A stretch of 6,101 nt of DNA from Planctomycetota bacterium (GTDB lineage Bacteria > Planctomycetota > MHYJ01 > JACPRB01). The translations under genes were made by a program, and so were the position numbers. Shown piece by piece: positions 5,608 through 6,101 of this stretch (positions within the stretch are counted from its first letter, which is position 1; each line of letters opens with the position of its first letter). Where the stretch lies: NCBI GenBank assembly GCA_023261405.1, contig JAHFOZ010000327.1, positions 1-6,101 of the forward strand. The letters are read 5' to 3'. Under the pieces are notes generated by a model. It ran no database searches. It was not told the origin of the DNA and was given only the letters and a program-made list of their open reading frames with translations.

Positions 5608-6101
5608 CTACTTCAGCCTGGCGACCGACACCTTGAGCTCTTCCAGGAGGTCGGTGATCGTCTCGATCCGGCGGCGGGCGGTCTTGGGGTCCGGGGCATC
5701 CTTCTCCGCAGACGTGTAGAGCCCTCGGGCTTCCTCGAGCAGTTGCTTGAGCCCTGCGGCCTTCTGCTTGAGCCCCTTGACGGTCTCGGCCTCCGTGGGG
5801 ATAGGGGTCATCAGGTCCGAGAACTCGTTGTACTGGATCATGGCCTGCTTGATGATCGTGTTGGCATTTTCCATCGACTTCCGGGAGCGTACGACCCGGT
5901 CTTCCTTGACGACAGGCTCCGGTGTCTTGACGGGTTCGATGGGCTTCACCGGCTCGGGAGGCTTGACGGGTTCAACGGGTTTGACCGGGGGCTTGACTGG
6001 CTCGACGGGCTTGACGGGTTCCACGGGCTTCACCACGGGCTCGGGAGGCTTGACGGGTTCAACGGGTTTGACCGGGGGCTTGACTGGCTCGACGGGCTTG
6101 A
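5608..6101 (-). CDS. Lys/Pro/Glu-repeat protein with helical C-terminus, 5' end off-window
   Basis: The gene reads leftward, stops with TAG at 5610-5608, and stays open to the right edge, so the true start is missing; the GTG codons inside the repeat are not credible starts. The visible 163 residues have two parts. Residues 1 to about 65 are built of KPVEPVKP-type units with PPVKP, PPEPV and IEP variants; the alternating Lys and Glu recalls the rigid proline-rich spacer of TonB and other envelope-spanning proteins. Residues 66-163 are charged and mostly helical (KSMENANTIIKQAMIQYNEF, KGLKQKAAGLKQLLEEAR, RRRIETITDLLEELKVSVAR), likely a helical hairpin or coiled coil. A TonB C-terminal domain is not present. 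The N-terminus, which would show a signal or membrane anchor, is outside the window. A surface or periplasmic spacer protein is plausible; function is unknown. Confidence 0.8.
   Translation of the reverse strand, partial: KPVEPVKPPVKPVEPVKPPEPVVKPVEPVKPVEPVKPPVKPVEPVKPPEPVKPIEPVKTPEPVVKEDRVVRSRKSMENANTIIKQAMIQYNEFSDLMTPIPTEAETVKGLKQKAAGLKQLLEEARGLYTSAEKDAPDPKTARRRIETITDLLEELKVSVARLK
5951..6101 (-). repeat. 87-bp period tandem repeat within the proline-rich gene
   Basis: Positions 5951-6014 and 6038-6101 are identical over 64 bp, offset by 87 bp (29 codons), with the second copy cut by the window edge. Smaller KPVEP-coding units nest inside. Just left of the match the alignment shifts by 3 bp (a PVVKP versus PVKP valine codon), an in-frame indel typical of slippage or unequal recombination. 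Confidence 0.9.

Noticed and set aside
5465..5719. 84-codon plus-strand open frame in the convergent gap
   Set aside because: It overlaps the hairpins and the 3' end of the proline-rich gene, has no Shine-Dalgarno, and its composition is not protein-like.

Overview
The window is GC-rich bacterial DNA, about two-thirds G+C by eye and strongly biased to G/C at third codon positions. The mix of NHL-propeller, PIG-L deacetylase and exported transglutaminase-like genes, with a Lys/Pro/Glu-repeat protein next to them, recalls gene sets common in Planctomycetota and related soil or sediment lineages. No marker gene is present, so that placement is only a guess. There are no rRNA, tRNA, transposase, integrase or CRISPR sequences.

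Region 1 (2-4677, + strand) is a tight run of four genes separated by 12, 30 and 17 bp, each of the three internal starts preceded by a clear Shine-Dalgarno, so it is probably one transcript. In order: the 3' part of an NHL-repeat beta-propeller protein, cut by the left edge; a PIG-L/LmbE-family zinc deacetylase with an N-terminal lipoprotein-like signal; a close paralogue of that deacetylase with no signal, presumably cytoplasmic; and a 651-residue exported protein with a transglutaminase-like Cys-His-Asp catalytic core and a long beta-rich C-terminal part. The two deacetylases arose by tandem duplication and still share a 46-bp exact DNA match over the second metal-binding motif.

Region 2 (4678-5389) starts with a 73-bp gap holding a sigma70-like promoter (TTGACC, 17 bp, TATTCT), a 9-bp direct repeat and a 7-bp inverted repeat. 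It drives a 212-residue exported protein that I do not recognise.

Region 3 (5390-5607) is a 218-bp gap between converging genes, filled with stem-loops, the strongest being a near-perfect 33-nt hairpin at 5529-5561.

Region 4 (5608-6101, - strand) is the 3' part of a protein with a KPVEP-type proline-rich repeat followed by a charged helical C-terminus. The repeat is encoded by an 87-bp (29-codon) unit that recurs exactly over at least 64 bp, and the gene runs off the right edge.

Working together: the first four genes look like an envelope or exported module in which amino-sugar (or similar) N-deacetylation in two compartments is paired with an exported transglutaminase-like enzyme and a propeller scaffold. 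The substrate cannot be read from the sequence. The combination is the best candidate here for an undescribed system, but the link between the enzymes is inferred from gene order only.
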